Position numbers and translations under genes: made by a program
From: an uncultured Eggerthellaceae bacterium
GTDB lineage: Bacteria > Actinomycetota > Coriobacteriia > Coriobacteriales > Eggerthellaceae
Direction of reading: 5' to 3'
DNA: 5,906 nt
Assembly (NCBI GenBank): GCA_948829205.1
Contig: CAQLOA010000097.1
Location: 1 to 5,906 of the forward strand
The notes under the pieces: model-generated
Databases searched by the model: none
What the model saw: the letters and a program-made list of their open reading frames with translations, nothing else
Told to the model about the DNA's origin: nothing
Shown: positions 4,780 to 5,906 of the stretch, in pieces
How positions within the stretch are numbered: the stretch's first letter is position 1
How the letters are laid out: the number at the start of each line of letters is the position of its first letter

Positions 4780-5906
4780 ATGGCCGAATACCAGAGGGTC
4801 GTTCTCGTCCATTATCACGAGATAGGCCTGAAAGGGCACAACAGGTCGACATTCGAGAAGCGCCTTCAGAAGAATCTGGAGGCGCTTCTTGGCGACTATC
4901 CGGTGGTGGCGGTCCACAGGATTTCGGGAAGGCTGGTCGTCTTCCTGCGCGAGGGCACCGATGCACCAACCGCGCTCGGCTGCGCGTCCTTCGCGTCGCA
5001 GGTTCCAGGCGTGGCGCGCGTGTCCACCGGGTACAAGACGCCCCGCGAAATCGACGACATCGAGAAGGCCGCGCTTGCGGCCCTGACCGACGCGCTGCCG
5101 TTCGAGACCTTCAAGGTGCAGGCGCGCAGGGCGCACACCGACTTTCCCATATGCTCGATGGACATGAACCGGCAGGTGGGCGCCGTGCTTTGCGAGGCGT
5201 TCCCCGAGAAGTCGGTGAAGATGAAGGAGCCCGACGTGCAGGTGGGCATCGAGGTGGTGCAGAACGCCGCCTACGTCTACGCCTTCAGCATGCGCGGGAT
5301 CGGCGGTCTTCCGGTTGGGGCCTCGGGAAATGTCTGCTGCCTGCTTTCCGCAGGAATCGACTCGCCGGTGGCCACCTGGCGCATGGCCAGGCGCGGGGCG
5401 AGGTGCATAGGCGTGCACTTCTCGGGACGCCCCGAAACGTCCGATGCTTCCGAGTTCCTGGTGCGCGACATCGGCGACGTCCTCGACCGCACGGGCTGCA
5501 TATCGAAGATATACACCATTCCGCTGGGCAGCCACCAGCGCGAAATCTCCCTTTATGCACCGCCGCCTTTGAGGGTCATCCTGTACAGGCGGCTGATGAT
5601 GAAGGTCGCGCAGGCAATAGCCGGGCGCGAACGTTGCGGGGCGCTCGTCACCGGCGAGTCGCTCGGACAGGTCGCCTCGCAGACGCTCGACAACATCCGA
5701 TGCACCGACGAGGCCGTCGACCTTCCGGTGTTCAGGCCTCTCATAGGCACCGACAAGCAGGAGATCATCGAGGAGGCGCAACGCTTGGGCACGTTCGAGC
5801 TGTCGACGCAGGAAGCCCCCGACTGCTGCACGCTGTTCATGCCCCGCGCCCCCGAGACGCATGCCAAGCTGCCGGCCGTGATGGAGGCGGAATCGCAGTT
5901 CCCTGT
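4780..5906 (+). CDS. thiI: tRNA 4-thiouridine synthetase ThiI (3'-truncated by window)
   Basis: ThiI adenylates U8 of tRNA and inserts sulfur to give 4-thiouridine; in many bacteria it also supplies sulfur for the thiamine thiazole ring. The reading frame is open to the window edge (375 codons). Residues 1-60 are the ferredoxin-like N-terminal domain (HYHEIGLKGHNR). About 61-170 is the THUMP domain, with KVQARRAHTDFP (112-123). The PP-loop ATPase domain follows, with SAGIDS (190-195), GESLGQVASQT and the conserved Cys pair C349/C350 in PDCCTLFMPRAP. Comparison with short-type ThiI (about 390-400 residues) suggests only some 20-30 residues are missing; a C-terminal rhodanese domain cannot be excluded. 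The ATG at 4780 lies 19 bases after rpoZ, and no terminator is seen between. Its ribosome site is weak (GCGGAA at 4767-4772), unlike the other genes here, but the N-terminal motif makes this start likely. A strong hairpin lies in codons 25-38. Confidence 0.94.
   Translation, partial: MAEYQRVVLVHYHEIGLKGHNRSTFEKRLQKNLEALLGDYPVVAVHRISGRLVVFLREGTDAPTALGCASFASQVPGVARVSTGYKTPREIDDIEKAALAALTDALPFETFKVQARRAHTDFPICSMDMNRQVGAVLCEAFPEKSVKMKEPDVQVGIEVVQNAAYVYAFSMRGIGGLPVGASGNVCCLLSAGIDSPVATWRMARRGARCIGVHFSGRPETSDASEFLVRDIGDVLDRTGCISKIYTIPLGSHQREISLYAPPPLRVILYRRLMMKVAQAIAGRERCGALVTGESLGQVASQTLDNIRCTDEAVDLPVFRPLIGTDKQEIIEEAQRLGTFELSTQEAPDCCTLFMPRAPETHAKLPAVMEAESQFP
4853..4892 (+). other. Long near-perfect inverted repeat (hairpin) inside thiI
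   Basis: The arms 4853-4870 and 4875-4892 pair over 18 positions as RNA: 15 Watson-Crick and 3 G-U pairs (4853/4892, 4855/4890, 4866/4879). They enclose a four-base AGAA loop (4871-4874). The inner 15 pairs contain a single wobble. The element covers thiI codons 25-38, about 75 bases after the start codon. No U-run follows it, so it does not look like an intrinsic terminator. Its role, if any, is unknown. Confidence 0.7.

Noticed and set aside
4744..5862. 372-codon open frame on the - strand covering almost all of the visible thiI.
   Set aside because: The + strand encodes an unmistakable ThiI with all its motifs. The antisense product has no recognisable family and reflects codon bias.
1..5906. 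Search for a novel system: CRISPR arrays, mobile elements, tandem repeats, riboswitches, tRNA or rRNA genes, phage or defence genes.
   Set aside because: Nearly every base lies in a recognised housekeeping gene. No repeat array, terminal inverted repeats, transposase, RNA gene or PyrR-type leader was seen; a pyr leader, if present, would be upstream of the window.

Overview
The window is a stretch of ordinary chromosomal housekeeping DNA from a GC-rich bacterium. All seven genes lie on the + strand in one tightly packed run: carB (3' part) - pyrK - pyrD - pyrF - gmk - rpoZ - thiI (5' part). Four things point to a high-GC Gram-positive bacterium: the base composition, the class 1B dihydroorotate dehydrogenase (PyrD+PyrK), the actinobacterial look of ThiI (HYHEIGLKGHNR, PP-loop SAGIDS) and the frequent AUA isoleucine codons. 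My best guess is an actinobacterium of the Coriobacteriia (Eggerthellaceae-like). This is inference, not an identification.

Layout: bases 1-1428 are the C-terminal half of carbamoyl phosphate synthase large chain. Bases 1429-2280 encode PyrK and 2277-3191 encode PyrD, the two subunits of the NAD-linked dihydroorotate dehydrogenase. Bases 3185-3916 encode OMP decarboxylase, 3919-4500 guanylate kinase and 4497-4760 the RNA polymerase omega subunit. ThiI (tRNA 4-thiouridine synthetase) starts at 4780 and runs off the right edge. The only gap longer than 2 bases is the 19-base rpoZ-thiI spacer. No promoter, terminator, tRNA, repeat array or mobile element is clearly visible.

How the genes work together: CarB makes carbamoyl phosphate, PyrD/PyrK oxidise dihydroorotate to orotate, and PyrF makes UMP. 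Gmk turns GMP into GDP, and omega is a small subunit of the polymerase that uses the nucleotides. Start and stop codons overlap or abut at five of the six junctions, and a clear Shine-Dalgarno motif precedes each of those five starts. This suggests one transcript with translational coupling. The pyrB, pyrC, pyrE and carA steps are not in the window.

I found no new defence, mobile or biosynthetic system. The most unusual signal is a near-perfect 18-bp hairpin with a 4-base loop buried in the early coding region of thiI (4853-4892). Lesser points are the Ile codon contrast between rpoZ and its neighbours, a Gly/Glu-rich insertion in PyrK, and a Pro at a nucleotide-binding position of the CarB regulatory domain.
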